A stretch of DNA of 7,701 bases, taken from assembly GCA_003135495.1 (NCBI GenBank), contig PLBX01000462.1:1-7701 (forward strand), in the 5' to 3' direction. This stretch comes from Acidobacteriaceae bacterium. GTDB taxonomy: Bacteria; Acidobacteriota; Terriglobia; Terriglobales; Acidobacteriaceae. The notes beneath the pieces are model-generated. The model did no database searches, was not told where the DNA came from, and saw only the letters and a program-made list of their open reading frames with translations. Positions 1 through 4,719 of the stretch are shown in pieces. Made by a program: the position numbers and the translations under genes. The stretch's first letter is position 1; the number at the start of each line of letters is the position of its first letter.

Positions 1-456
1 CGCACGGTCGCGCATTACCTGAATCGCGTTCATCACGTCCTGTTGTTGGTTTACGTAAGCATCGCCGAGCGACGAGGTCCAAGAAAGATTCTTGTCCATG
101 TTGGCTAACACCGAAGGAAACTCGACGAGAGACTTCACGCTAGGATCCCAAGGTTGCTTGTCTGCTTTGTCCCCCAGTTGTTTTCCCTTGAGATCAGGAT
201 GCTGTTGCATCCATCGGTCTGCTTCCACAATCTGGTCTGGATAAGTCGCCGCTGCCAAGATCTGCGCCACCAAGGCGTCCGGGTAAAGTGCAATTGGCGC
301 AACCAATTGCTGCAATTGCTCGGGAGTTTGCGGAGCCGTTTGGACCGGGGCAGACGCCGCAGTCTCATCTGCCTGATAGGCGAATCCCGCCGGGGCATTG
401 GCTACGAACAATGAAACTACCAGTAAAAGAGCCAAGCTCTGCTTTAACAATGTCAC
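1..456 (-). CDS. DUF3300 domain-containing secreted protein, N-terminal part (runs off left edge)
   Basis: The minus strand reads open for 152 codons from a GTG at 456 to the window edge, so the C-terminal part is missing. GTG is chosen because an AGGAGA ribosome binding site lies 7 nt upstream (464-469) and the first residues form a Sec signal peptide: Lys at 5, a hydrophobic core at about 8-19, and probable cleavage near Ala26. After a Pro/Gln/Ala-rich linker (about 30-45), residues 46-152 match what I recall of DUF3300: a QLVAPIALYPDAL block at 50-62, an AATYPDQIVEADRW block at 69-82, a PWDPSVKSL block at 102-110, and NMDKNLSWTSSLGDAY at 119-134. The function of DUF3300 is not established; it is an exported, presumably periplasmic, protein. 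It is divergent from the DUF4136 gene and has a sigma-54-like element upstream. The family call rests on remembered motifs, not on a search. Confidence 0.88.
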   Translation of the reverse strand, partial: MTLLKQSLALLLVVSLFVANAPAGFAYQADETAASAPVQTAPQTPEQLQQLVAPIALYPDALVAQILAAATYPDQIVEADRWMQQHPDLKGKQLGDKADKQPWDPSVKSLVEFPSVLANMDKNLSWTSSLGDAYVNQQQDVMNAIQVMRDRA

Positions 457-463
457 AATAAAT

Positions 464-469
464 TCTCCT
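464..469 (-). promoter_or_regulatory. Ribosome binding site fixing the GTG start of the DUF3300 gene
   Basis: AGGAGA on the minus strand lies 7 nt before the GTG at 456. It supports this non-ATG start; no ATG gives an equally good signal peptide. Confidence 0.7.
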
Positions 470-504
470 GTGCCCAACTTTCCAGAGGCAAGCAATCCAG
501 GAGT

Positions 505-522
505 AAGCAATTCGGGTTCCAA
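505..522 (-). promoter_or_regulatory. Sigma-54 (-24/-12) type promoter for the DUF3300 gene
   Basis: The minus strand reads TTGGAACCCGAATTGCTT. GG (519-520) and GC (507-508) are separated by exactly 10 nt. Against the RpoN consensus TGGCACG-N4-TTGCW it matches 10 of 12 positions, including a complete TTGCT. The predicted transcript start, about 12 nt past the GC, would leave roughly 40 nt of leader before the GTG at 456. Seen: the motif and spacing. Inferred: promoter function. Confidence 0.55.
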
Positions 523-539
523 GAATCGCGCCGCCTAAG

Positions 540-551
540 TTCTGCGCAGAA
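540..551. repeat. Perfect 12-bp palindrome, possible activator site
   Basis: TTCTGCGCAGAA is fully self-complementary. It lies about 190 bp upstream of the DUF4136 -24 element, a normal distance for an enhancer-binding protein site, and about 18 bp upstream of the DUF3300 -24 element. Its first ten bases recur at 3795-3804, about 170 bp upstream of the sigma-54-like element of the 143-aa gene. Binding by any protein is inference. Confidence 0.3.
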
Positions 552-737
552 TGCGGATCGCGGCGACAATCCCAGAACGAACTCCACAGACTCTCGTCTT
601 AACCTCAAGTCGAAAGGTGGACACACCGTCGGCATGTTGACGATGACAGTTTGGCGCTCTGTAGAGTTCGCCGCGGACAAGCGACACAAAGCATTGAACC
701 TGAACGGTTGATCGGATTTTTCTGCCTGCTGTGCTGT

Positions 738-755
738 TTGGAAATGCAGATGCAT
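738..755 (+). promoter_or_regulatory. Weak sigma-54 type promoter for the DUF4136 gene
   Basis: GG (740-741) and GC (752-753) are 10 nt apart in TTGGAAATGCAGATGCAT. The match is 8 of 12 consensus positions, weaker than the other elements because the -24 block reads TGGAAAT and the -12 block ATGCA. Its position suits the gene: the predicted transcript start is near 765, just before the ribosome binding site at 771-775. The overlapping inverted repeat at 743-756 could also be an operator. Confidence 0.3.
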
Positions 756-783
756 TCATTCCGGGCAAAAAGGAGATTCATAT

Positions 784-1323
784 ATGAGGTCGCTTCGTAG
801 CACAGCGGTTTGTACTCTGCTTTTTGTTGGCCTGCTTGGAGCGGCATTTGCCCAGCACGTCAAAACCGATTTTGATCATCAAGCCAATTTCTCTCAGTAC
901 AAAACTTATTCGTGGCAGCAAATCACGCCCGCAAACTCGTTGTGGGACGCCCGGATCAAGAGTGCAGTGGATGCCCAGTTGGCAGCCAAGGGCTGGACGC
1001 AAGTCGACAGCGGCGGTGATGTTGCGATCGTCGCGATCAAGACGACGCAAACTCAAAGAAACCTCGAGACGTTTTATGACGGGATGGGTGGAGGCTGGCG
1101 TTGGCGAGGGTTCGGAGGAATGGGGGAAGCTACCACAACCGAGCAGGACTATAAGGAAGGAACTTTGGTGGTCGATTTATACGATGCGAAAAACAAGCAA
1201 TTGATTTGGCGCGGCAGTGCCGAAGACACGCTGTCCGATAAGGAAGCGAAGAACGAGAAGAACCTGGACAAAGGTGTGGCGAAGATGTTTAAGGGCTTCC
1301 CTCCCGGTTCGGCGAAAGGTTAA
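784..1323 (+). CDS. DUF4136 domain-containing exported protein
   Basis: This is a 179-aa protein starting at ATG 784, with AGGAG at 771-775, 8 nt upstream. Residues 1-23 form a Sec signal peptide (Arg2/Arg5, hydrophobic 8-22, AFA before Gln24). Many DUF4136 proteins are lipoproteins, but there is no lipobox cysteine at the cleavage site, so this one is probably soluble in the periplasm. The mature part shows the family pattern: VKTDFDHQANFSQYKTYSW at 26-44, an amphipathic stretch ending in LAAKGW at 66-71, a Gly/Trp-rich loop at 98-115, and GTLVVDLYDAKNKQLIWRG at 126-144, with a charged C-terminal helix and a FPP motif near the end. The molecular function of the family is unknown. It probably forms an operon with the next gene (71-bp gap). 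The family call is from recalled motifs. Confidence 0.9.
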   Translation: MRSLRSTAVCTLLFVGLLGAAFAQHVKTDFDHQANFSQYKTYSWQQITPANSLWDARIKSAVDAQLAAKGWTQVDSGGDVAIVAIKTTQTQRNLETFYDGMGGGWRWRGFGGMGEATTTEQDYKEGTLVVDLYDAKNKQLIWRGSAEDTLSDKEAKNEKNLDKGVAKMFKGFPPGSAKG

Positions 1324-1394
1324 GCACCAGGCTTCCGCTCCAATTCGCACGAGGAGCGTTGCCTCCAAATTAGAAATAACAATAAGGAGAGATT

Positions 1395-1847
1395 ATGAAA
1401 CTACAAGAGTTAAAACACCAATTGCTGGCACTGTTTATTGCCCTGATTTTCGCGCTGACGCTGCATACAACCAACGCACAAGCGCAGATCATCGGGGACC
1501 TCGTAGTCAACATTCCATTTCAATTCCATGCGGGGAGCAGCCGACTTCCGGCGGGCAAATATGTCATCCACATGCTCGACAACACCGATTTGACGATCAT
1601 GGAAATCAGCAGCGCGGACGGGTCAGTCTCCGCTCTCTTCAACGTTCAGTCGGCAGAGAGCAACTCCACACCGGCCAAGAGTGAATTGATTTTCAATAAG
1701 TACGGGAATCGTTACTTTCTTGACAAGTTATTTGATGAAGACAACCCAGACGGCAGCAGGGTTGTCGAGTCTCGCTATGAAAAGAGGATGGACAAAGCGA
1801 CCCTGGAAGCCCAGGAACATGTGCCGGCATACCACCAGAAAGGCTAG
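1395..1847 (+). CDS. Small secreted protein with LPAGKY motif, function unknown
   Basis: This is a 150-aa protein. AAGGAG at 1384-1389 precedes the ATG by 5 nt. A Sec signal peptide spans residues 1-30 (hydrophobic 10-23, cleavage after AQA at 28-30). The mature protein has alternating hydrophobic residues typical of a beta-sandwich: DLVVNIPFQFHAGSSRLPAGKY at 35-56, TIMEISSADGSVSALFNV at 67-84, and SELIFNKYGNRYFLDKLF at 96-113. A charged tail ends without a membrane anchor. I recognise this pattern as a common secreted family in Acidobacteriota, but I cannot assign a function. It lies 71 bp downstream of the DUF4136 gene on the same strand with no terminator between, so co-transcription is likely. 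The plus-strand secreted protein at 3139 shares the LPAG-x-Y motif in a similar place. Confidence 0.88.
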   Translation: MKLQELKHQLLALFIALIFALTLHTTNAQAQIIGDLVVNIPFQFHAGSSRLPAGKYVIHMLDNTDLTIMEISSADGSVSALFNVQSAESNSTPAKSELIFNKYGNRYFLDKLFDEDNPDGSRVVESRYEKRMDKATLEAQEHVPAYHQKG

Positions 1848-1935
1848 CTCGCTGAAAACAGCTGCCTGAGAGCGCTTTGGGACGTCGTTGGCGAAGTTCG
1901 AAGGGCCCCGCGAAATTCATCGAGACTGAGCAGGG

Positions 1936-1994
1936 CTCGACGAGAATATGGTGACACGTTCAACGCCTTCCCTCCGCGCTCGGCAAGCGGCTGA
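1936..1994 (+). pseudogene. Decayed 3' end of a second DUF4136 gene
   Basis: About 60 bp align by eye with the last 60 bp of the intact DUF4136 gene (1264-1323). Roughly two-thirds of the bases are identical, with one missing base. The translation gives LDENMVT, then after a one-base shift FNAFPPRSASG and a stop, against LDKGVAK...FKGFPPGSAKG and a stop in the intact gene. No matching sequence is visible further upstream, where the frame has stops. I read this as the remnant of a tandem copy, mostly deleted. The match is short, so convergence or chance cannot be excluded. Confidence 0.4.
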
Positions 1995-2007
1995 TTGTCA
2001 TCAGCCG
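1988..2007 (+). terminator. Hairpin after the DUF4136/secreted-protein genes, without a T-run
   Basis: CGGCTGAT (1988-1995) pairs perfectly with ATCAGCCG (2000-2007) around a TGTC loop: an 8-bp stem with a 4-nt loop. No run of T follows, so rho-independent termination is doubtful. It could be a 3'-end stabiliser or a processing signal. It overlaps the end of the DUF4136 remnant. Confidence 0.35.
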
Positions 2008-2063
2008 AACTGCCGTTCGAACTGAACTTCAGGCTTGACCGAACTGAACGACTCGACCGAACT
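2005..2063. repeat. Cluster of CGAACT repeats before the aldo/keto reductase
   Basis: CGAACT occurs four times in the same orientation at 2006, 2018, 2040 and 2058. Two copies extend to an identical CGAACTGAAC (2018-2027 and 2040-2049), 22 bp apart, close to two helical turns. The cluster ends 5 bp before the ribosome binding site of the reductase gene. It could be a regulator site or simple sequence drift. Confidence 0.35.
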
Positions 2064-2067
2064 TCAC

Positions 2068-2073
2068 AAGGAG
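2068..2073 (+). promoter_or_regulatory. Ribosome binding site deciding the aldo/keto reductase start
   Basis: AAGGAG lies 6 nt before ATG 2080. It argues against the longer in-frame start at 2035. Confidence 0.75.
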
Positions 2074-2079
2074 ATTGGA

Positions 2080-3048
2080 ATGCAAACTCGCAAGCTTGGA
2101 AACTCCGACCTGAGCATCACGCGCGTCGGCTACGGCGCCTGGGCCATCGGTGGCTCGGGCTGGCAATACGCATGGGGATCGCAGGATGACAGCGACTCCA
2201 TTGCCGCGATTCACCGCTCGCTCGAACTGGGCGTCAACTGGATCGACACGGCCGCGGTCTATGGCCTGGGACACTCAGAGGAAGTCGTTGGCCGAGCGCT
2301 CAAGAGTTGGCCGGGTCCGCGGCCTTATATCTTCACTAAGTGCGGCCTGCGCTGGGACTCCGAGGGCAACGTAAGGAAAACGCTGAGAGTGGAATCAATC
2401 CGGGGCGAAGTCGAAGACAGTCTCCGTCGCCTTTCCGTCGACGCAATCGATCTCTACCAGATCCACTGGCCTCCTGAACCGGATTCAGGCGAACTGGAAG
2501 AGGGATGGTCAACGCTTGCTTCCCTGCAGCGGCAAGGGAAGGTACGTTGGATTGGGGTTTCCAACTTCAATGTGGAGCAACTTCGCCGAGCACAGGCCAT
2601 CGCTCCTGTCACTTCTCTGCAGCCTCCATATTCGCTTGTGCACAGCGAGATCGAAGACCAAGTCTTGCCGTACTGCCAGCGGACAGGAATTGGAGTCATC
2701 GCCTATTCTCCAATGGCTTCCGGTCTTCTCACCGGTGCTATGACGCGCGAGCGTATTGCCAACCTGCCGAAGGACGATTGGCGAAAGACTCATCCCGACT
2801 TTATGGAGCCAGATCTCTCTCGCAACCTGGCGCTGGTTGAACTCTTGCGGGATATTGCCAGACGCCACAACCGGTCAGCCGGAGAAGTCGCAATCGCCTG
2901 GACACTGCGCCATCCCTCGGTGACCGGAGCTATCGTTGGCGCCCGAAACGCGCGTCAGGCGGAGGGAGTGATGCGAGCCGGCGAGTTGCGCCTCACGGAG
3001 GAGGAAGTAACCGAGATCGAAATGTTTTTCGCCGAGACGGCAGCATAA
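2080..3048 (+). CDS. Aldo/keto reductase family oxidoreductase
   Basis: This 322-aa protein is of normal length for the family, which uses NAD(P)H to reduce aldehydes or ketones on a TIM barrel in the cytoplasm. The ATG at 2080 is chosen because AAGGAG (2068-2073) stands 6 nt before it and the protein then begins with the typical MQTRKLGNSDL strand. An in-frame TTG at 2035 would only add a non-conserved tail. The catalytic tetrad is present: Asp56 and Tyr61 in NWIDTAAVYG, Lys87 in FTKCG, and His129 in QIHWP. Other family blocks are GVSNF near 160, the QPPYSLV region, AYSPMASGLLTG in the barrel, and GAIVGARNARQ, the cofactor-phosphate loop near the C-terminus. There is no signal peptide, unlike the neighbouring genes. 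Substrate unknown. A 90-bp gap separates it from the next gene, so co-transcription is possible. Confidence 0.96.
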   Translation: MQTRKLGNSDLSITRVGYGAWAIGGSGWQYAWGSQDDSDSIAAIHRSLELGVNWIDTAAVYGLGHSEEVVGRALKSWPGPRPYIFTKCGLRWDSEGNVRKTLRVESIRGEVEDSLRRLSVDAIDLYQIHWPPEPDSGELEEGWSTLASLQRQGKVRWIGVSNFNVEQLRRAQAIAPVTSLQPPYSLVHSEIEDQVLPYCQRTGIGVIAYSPMASGLLTGAMTRERIANLPKDDWRKTHPDFMEPDLSRNLALVELLRDIARRHNRSAGEVAIAWTLRHPSVTGAIVGARNARQAEGVMRAGELRLTEEEVTEIEMFFAETAA

Positions 3049-3049
3049 A

Positions 3050-3078
3050 TTGAACGGCCGTGCTAGAAAAACTATTCC
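3050..3078 (+). promoter_or_regulatory. Weak sigma-70 type candidate before the second secreted-protein gene
   Basis: TTGAAC (3050-3055) and TATTCC (3073-3078) are 17 bp apart. The -10 match is poor (3 of 6). It could give the 3139 gene its own promoter just after the reductase stop codon, but read-through from upstream is equally possible. Confidence 0.2.
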
Positions 3079-3084
3079 AGTCGG

Positions 3085-3097
3085 GCCCCTTCGGGGC
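3085..3097 (+). terminator. Short GC hairpin between reductase and secreted-protein genes
   Basis: GCCCC-TTC-GGGGC can fold into a 5-bp stem with a tight loop (or a UUCG-type tetraloop). It is followed by GTGATTGAG with no T-run, so it is at best a weak terminator or pause site. Confidence 0.3.
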
Positions 3098-3101
3098 GTG
3101 A

Positions 3102-3126
3102 TTGAGTCAAACGCAGTTGAATCAAA
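3102..3126. repeat. Tandem TTGANTCAAA boxes before the 3139 gene
   Basis: TTGAGTCAAA (3102-3111) and TTGAATCAAA (3117-3126) are direct repeats with one difference, 15 bp apart. Each core, TTGA-N-TCAA, is itself a palindrome. They abut the ribosome binding site (AAGGAG, 3127-3132). A dimeric regulator or a translational control site is possible but unproven. Confidence 0.4.
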
Positions 3127-3138
3127 AAGGAGAATACA

Positions 3139-3711
3139 GTGAATAAGAGTAAGAGCTTCTTGAAAACAAATAACGAGTGGTTAGTCTTAATATCTTGTCT
3201 AGCGCTGTTCTGCACGCTGGCACTTCCAAGTGAAATGATGGCAGATAAATGGGATCAGGCGACCCAGTTAACCTCCAGCGAGCCTATTGAGGTGCCCGGA
3301 CAAATTCTGCCTGCGGGTTCCTATTGGCTTACGCTCGCAGACACCGACTCCGATCGGAACATGGTTCAGATCTGGAATGCGGACCGCACGCACCTCATTA
3401 CAACGATCCTGGCAGTTCCGGATTACGTCCAGAAAACCCCGGACAAATCAATCATCAATTTCGCGGAGAGACCGTCCGGCCAGCCGGAAGCGATTCAGTC
3501 GTGGTTCTATCCCGGAAATAACTTTGGCGAAGAGTTTGTGTATCCGAAGACGCGCGCCAAGCAACTCGCGAAGCAGACAGGCCGGCCTGTGCTCTCGATG
3601 CCCGACGAGCAAGCGTCTAATGCTGCGCAGATCAAACAAGCGTCGATAAAGGCAGTAACCCCCAGCGGTGAGGAAATCGCATTACAGAAATCGCCGCCGC
3701 CATCAAAGTAG
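3139..3711 (+). CDS. Small secreted protein with LPAGSY motif, function unknown
   Basis: This is a 190-aa protein starting with GTG at 3139, chosen because AAGGAG (3127-3132) lies 6 nt upstream. The N-terminus is a Sec-type signal (Lys3/Lys5/Lys9, hydrophobic 14-30, likely cleavage near Ala35). Residues 46-137 form the recognisable part of an Acidobacteriota secreted family: SEPIEVPGQILPAGSYWLTLAD at 47-68, MVQIWNADRTHLITTILAVPDY at 75-96, and FAERPSGQPEAIQSWFYPGN at 108-127, followed by FGEEFVYPK. The C-terminal 50 residues are polar and low in predicted structure, ending in a Pro/Lys tail. I recognise the pattern but know of no assigned function. It probably forms a beta-sandwich and acts in the periplasm or outside the cell. 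It ends 44 bp before a strong terminator. Confidence 0.9.
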   Translation: MNKSKSFLKTNNEWLVLISCLALFCTLALPSEMMADKWDQATQLTSSEPIEVPGQILPAGSYWLTLADTDSDRNMVQIWNADRTHLITTILAVPDYVQKTPDKSIINFAERPSGQPEAIQSWFYPGNNFGEEFVYPKTRAKQLAKQTGRPVLSMPDEQASNAAQIKQASIKAVTPSGEEIALQKSPPPSK

Positions 3712-3755
3712 TTCATTGCCACGTTGAAGGCCAACACTCTTCGTATCTCCCTTTC

Positions 3756-3785
3756 TGGCGCCGGTTAGCGGCGCCATTTTTTTTT
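3756..3785 (+). terminator. Rho-independent terminator of the plus-strand block
   Basis: TGGCGCCG (3756-3763) pairs perfectly with CGGCGCCA (3769-3776) around a 5-nt loop, and nine T follow (3777-3785). This is a textbook intrinsic terminator 44 bp after the secreted-protein stop codon. It separates the upstream block from the 143-aa gene. Confidence 0.92.
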
Positions 3786-3971
3786 GCGTAGCTCTTCTGC
3801 GCAGGTATTTTGCGTAGATATTGAAGCGGGAGGATGACCTTCCGTGGACACGCTGTCCAGCGGCGGCCTTCATTTCTCTCGTGACGATTGACCTTAGAAG
3901 TTCTCCCCGCTCAAACCGTTGATACCAGGCCGCCTCAACCTCGCACACTACCTCTTTGCCGCGAAAATAGT

Positions 3972-3989
3972 TTGGAATGCCGGTTGCTT
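3972..3989 (+). promoter_or_regulatory. Sigma-54 type promoter for the 143-aa gene
   Basis: TTGGAATGCCGGTTGCTT has GG (3974-3975) and GC (3986-3987) exactly 10 nt apart and matches the RpoN consensus at 10 of 12 positions, with a complete TTGCT. The predicted transcript start is near 3999, giving a leader of about 36 nt before GTG 4035. It strengthens the case that the downstream open frame is a real gene. Confidence 0.55.
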
Positions 3990-4034
3990 ATCAGAGTTAT
4001 AGCAACACGGACATGAGTAAGGGAGGATGCGGTC

Positions 4035-4466
4035 GTGAACAAAGTGGTCGATTCTTCGGACGTGCAGTACGCCGTGATCGCGGGGCTACGAACCGAAACT
4101 GGTCCTGAACGCCTCGTGATTGCGTACCCGAACGAGGAAGCGCTGCGCGATCTCATAGCCGCACCCTCCATCATCGCGATGGGCTTCTCCTCGGCCGCGG
4201 AGGCGGTAGCGGGTAGCAGAGCTTCTTTGCCGACTGCCGTCGCTTATCAGCGAATGTCGGAAGCAGCGCCGTGTGGGGAAATTGAAAGAGATCAGCAGGA
4301 ACGCAATTGTGCAGAGTGGCGAGAAGAAACGGGCTCGACGTTGCAGAGACTGGCACGGTTTTTCGCCACATCCTACAGCGACGTTACTTCTACGGTCACC
4401 GCCATCTTCTTCTCGAGGAATACCGTTTCGGCGGTAATCAGGATGGCGCTGGGCAGTTCAGTCTAA
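4035..4466 (+). CDS. Uncharacterised 143-aa cytosolic or membrane-associated protein
   Basis: The GTG at 4035 is preceded by AAGGGAGG (4019-4026) with 8-nt spacing and by a sigma-54-like promoter, so I take the frame as coding. There is no signal peptide. The N-terminal part (10-60) is compact, with YAVIAGLRTETGPERLVIAYPNEEALRDLIAAPSIIAMGFSSAAEA reading as a small mixed alpha/beta segment. The middle (70-100) is charged and contains Cys80 and Cys92. The C-terminal part (103-140) is moderately hydrophobic, with LARFFATSYSDVTSTVTAIFFSRNTVSAVIRMAL, possibly an amphipathic or membrane-touching helix. I recall the LVIAYPNEE...LRDLIAAPSIIA pattern from small Acidobacteriota proteins but can name no function. 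The 3' end overlaps the convergent tatA-like gene by 9 bp. Confidence 0.62.
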   Translation: MNKVVDSSDVQYAVIAGLRTETGPERLVIAYPNEEALRDLIAAPSIIAMGFSSAAEAVAGSRASLPTAVAYQRMSEAAPCGEIERDQQERNCAEWREETGSTLQRLARFFATSYSDVTSTVTAIFFSRNTVSAVIRMALGSSV

Positions 4467-4601
4467 GTTCTTTTTGTGCACAGAACTCGGCTCTTCCCCT
4501 ATTCCTTTGCCAAGCTCAGGAAGCTTCTTGGGGCCAAACACGAGCAAAGCAATTCCAAAGACTAACAACAGATGTGTGGGCTGAAAAATTCCTTCAAACA
4601 T
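4458..4601 (-). CDS. tatA: TatA/TatE-like protein, truncated after the transmembrane helix
   Basis: This is a 47-aa protein. AGGAGG (4608-4613) lies 6 nt before the ATG at 4601. The start FEGIFQPTHLLLVFGIALLVFGPKKLPELGKGIGE is a clear TatA/TatE N-terminus: a transmembrane segment at about 8-23, then the FGPKKLPELGK hinge (22-32). TatA oligomers form the protein-conducting part of the twin-arginine translocase. After GIGE the protein reads EPSSVHKKNLD and stops, so the amphipathic helix (usually like GIRGFKSAM) is absent. Neither other frame past this point restores it. Family members are normally about 55-90 aa. It follows the Tat-dependent bicupin on the same strand (118-bp gap with a hairpin). 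It may be a decayed paralogue or a reduced form; a full tatA may exist elsewhere. Confidence 0.85.
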   Translation of the reverse strand: MFEGIFQPTHLLLVFGIALLVFGPKKLPELGKGIGEEPSSVHKKNLD

Positions 4602-4625
4602 AGAAGACCTCCTCGGGGTTAGAAG

Positions 4626-4654
4626 AGCTGCGTGCACGACCCATGCACGCAGCT
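4626..4654 (-). terminator. Strong hairpin between the bicupin gene and tatA
   Basis: AGCTGCGTGCA (4626-4636) and TGCACGCAGCT (4644-4654) form a perfect 11-bp stem with a 7-nt loop. On the minus strand TCTTCTAACC follows, so there is no real U-run; on the plus strand GATATTTTCC follows, slightly more terminator-like. It could partly terminate the bicupin transcript, lowering tatA expression, or act as a bidirectional 3' hairpin. Confidence 0.55.
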
Positions 4655-4719
4655 GATATTTTCCGTTCCTTAGAAGACTCCGCCGGGCACTCGGAGAGTC
4701 TCTCTTGCGAGGAGCCATC

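Larger units (their letters stand above)
457..783. other. Divergent intergenic region between the DUF3300 and DUF4136 genes
   Basis: This 327-bp stretch holds no gene that I can support. It contains two oppositely oriented sigma-54-like elements (505-522 minus, 738-755 plus). It also has a perfect 12-bp palindrome, TTCTGCGCAGAA (540-551), and an inverted repeat, AATGCA-GA-TGCATT (743-756), that overlaps the plus-strand element. It therefore looks like a shared control region for the two divergent envelope genes. Confidence 0.6.
3712..4034. other. Intergenic region between 3139 gene and the 143-aa gene
   Basis: This 323-bp stretch holds a strong terminator (3756-3785), a ten-base direct repeat TTTTGCGTAG (3782-3791 and 3808-3817), a copy of TTCTGCGCAG (3795-3804) and a sigma-54-like element (3972-3989). 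No coding sequence in it is convincing; a minus-strand open frame across the terminator has no family features. Confidence 0.6.

Noticed and set aside
135..398. Minus-strand 87-aa Arg-rich frame starting MPRRDSP
   Set aside because: It is an out-of-frame shadow of the DUF3300 reading frame, which has the signal peptide and family motifs.
637..665. TTGACG and TGTAGA 17 bp apart as a sigma-70 promoter for the DUF4136 gene
   Set aside because: The -10 hexamer matches only 3 of 6 positions and the element is more than 110 bp from the start codon.
1878..1893. TGGGACGTCGTTGGCG with GG-N10-GC spacing, a possible sixth sigma-54-like element for the aldo/keto reductase
   Set aside because: The -12 block is TGGC instead of TTGC, the match is about 9 of 12, and it lies nearly 190 bp from the start codon with a gene remnant between.
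3703..3948. Minus-strand 81-aa frame across the terminator region
   Set aside because: It spans the strong terminator hairpin and T-run, has no ribosome binding site and resembles no family.
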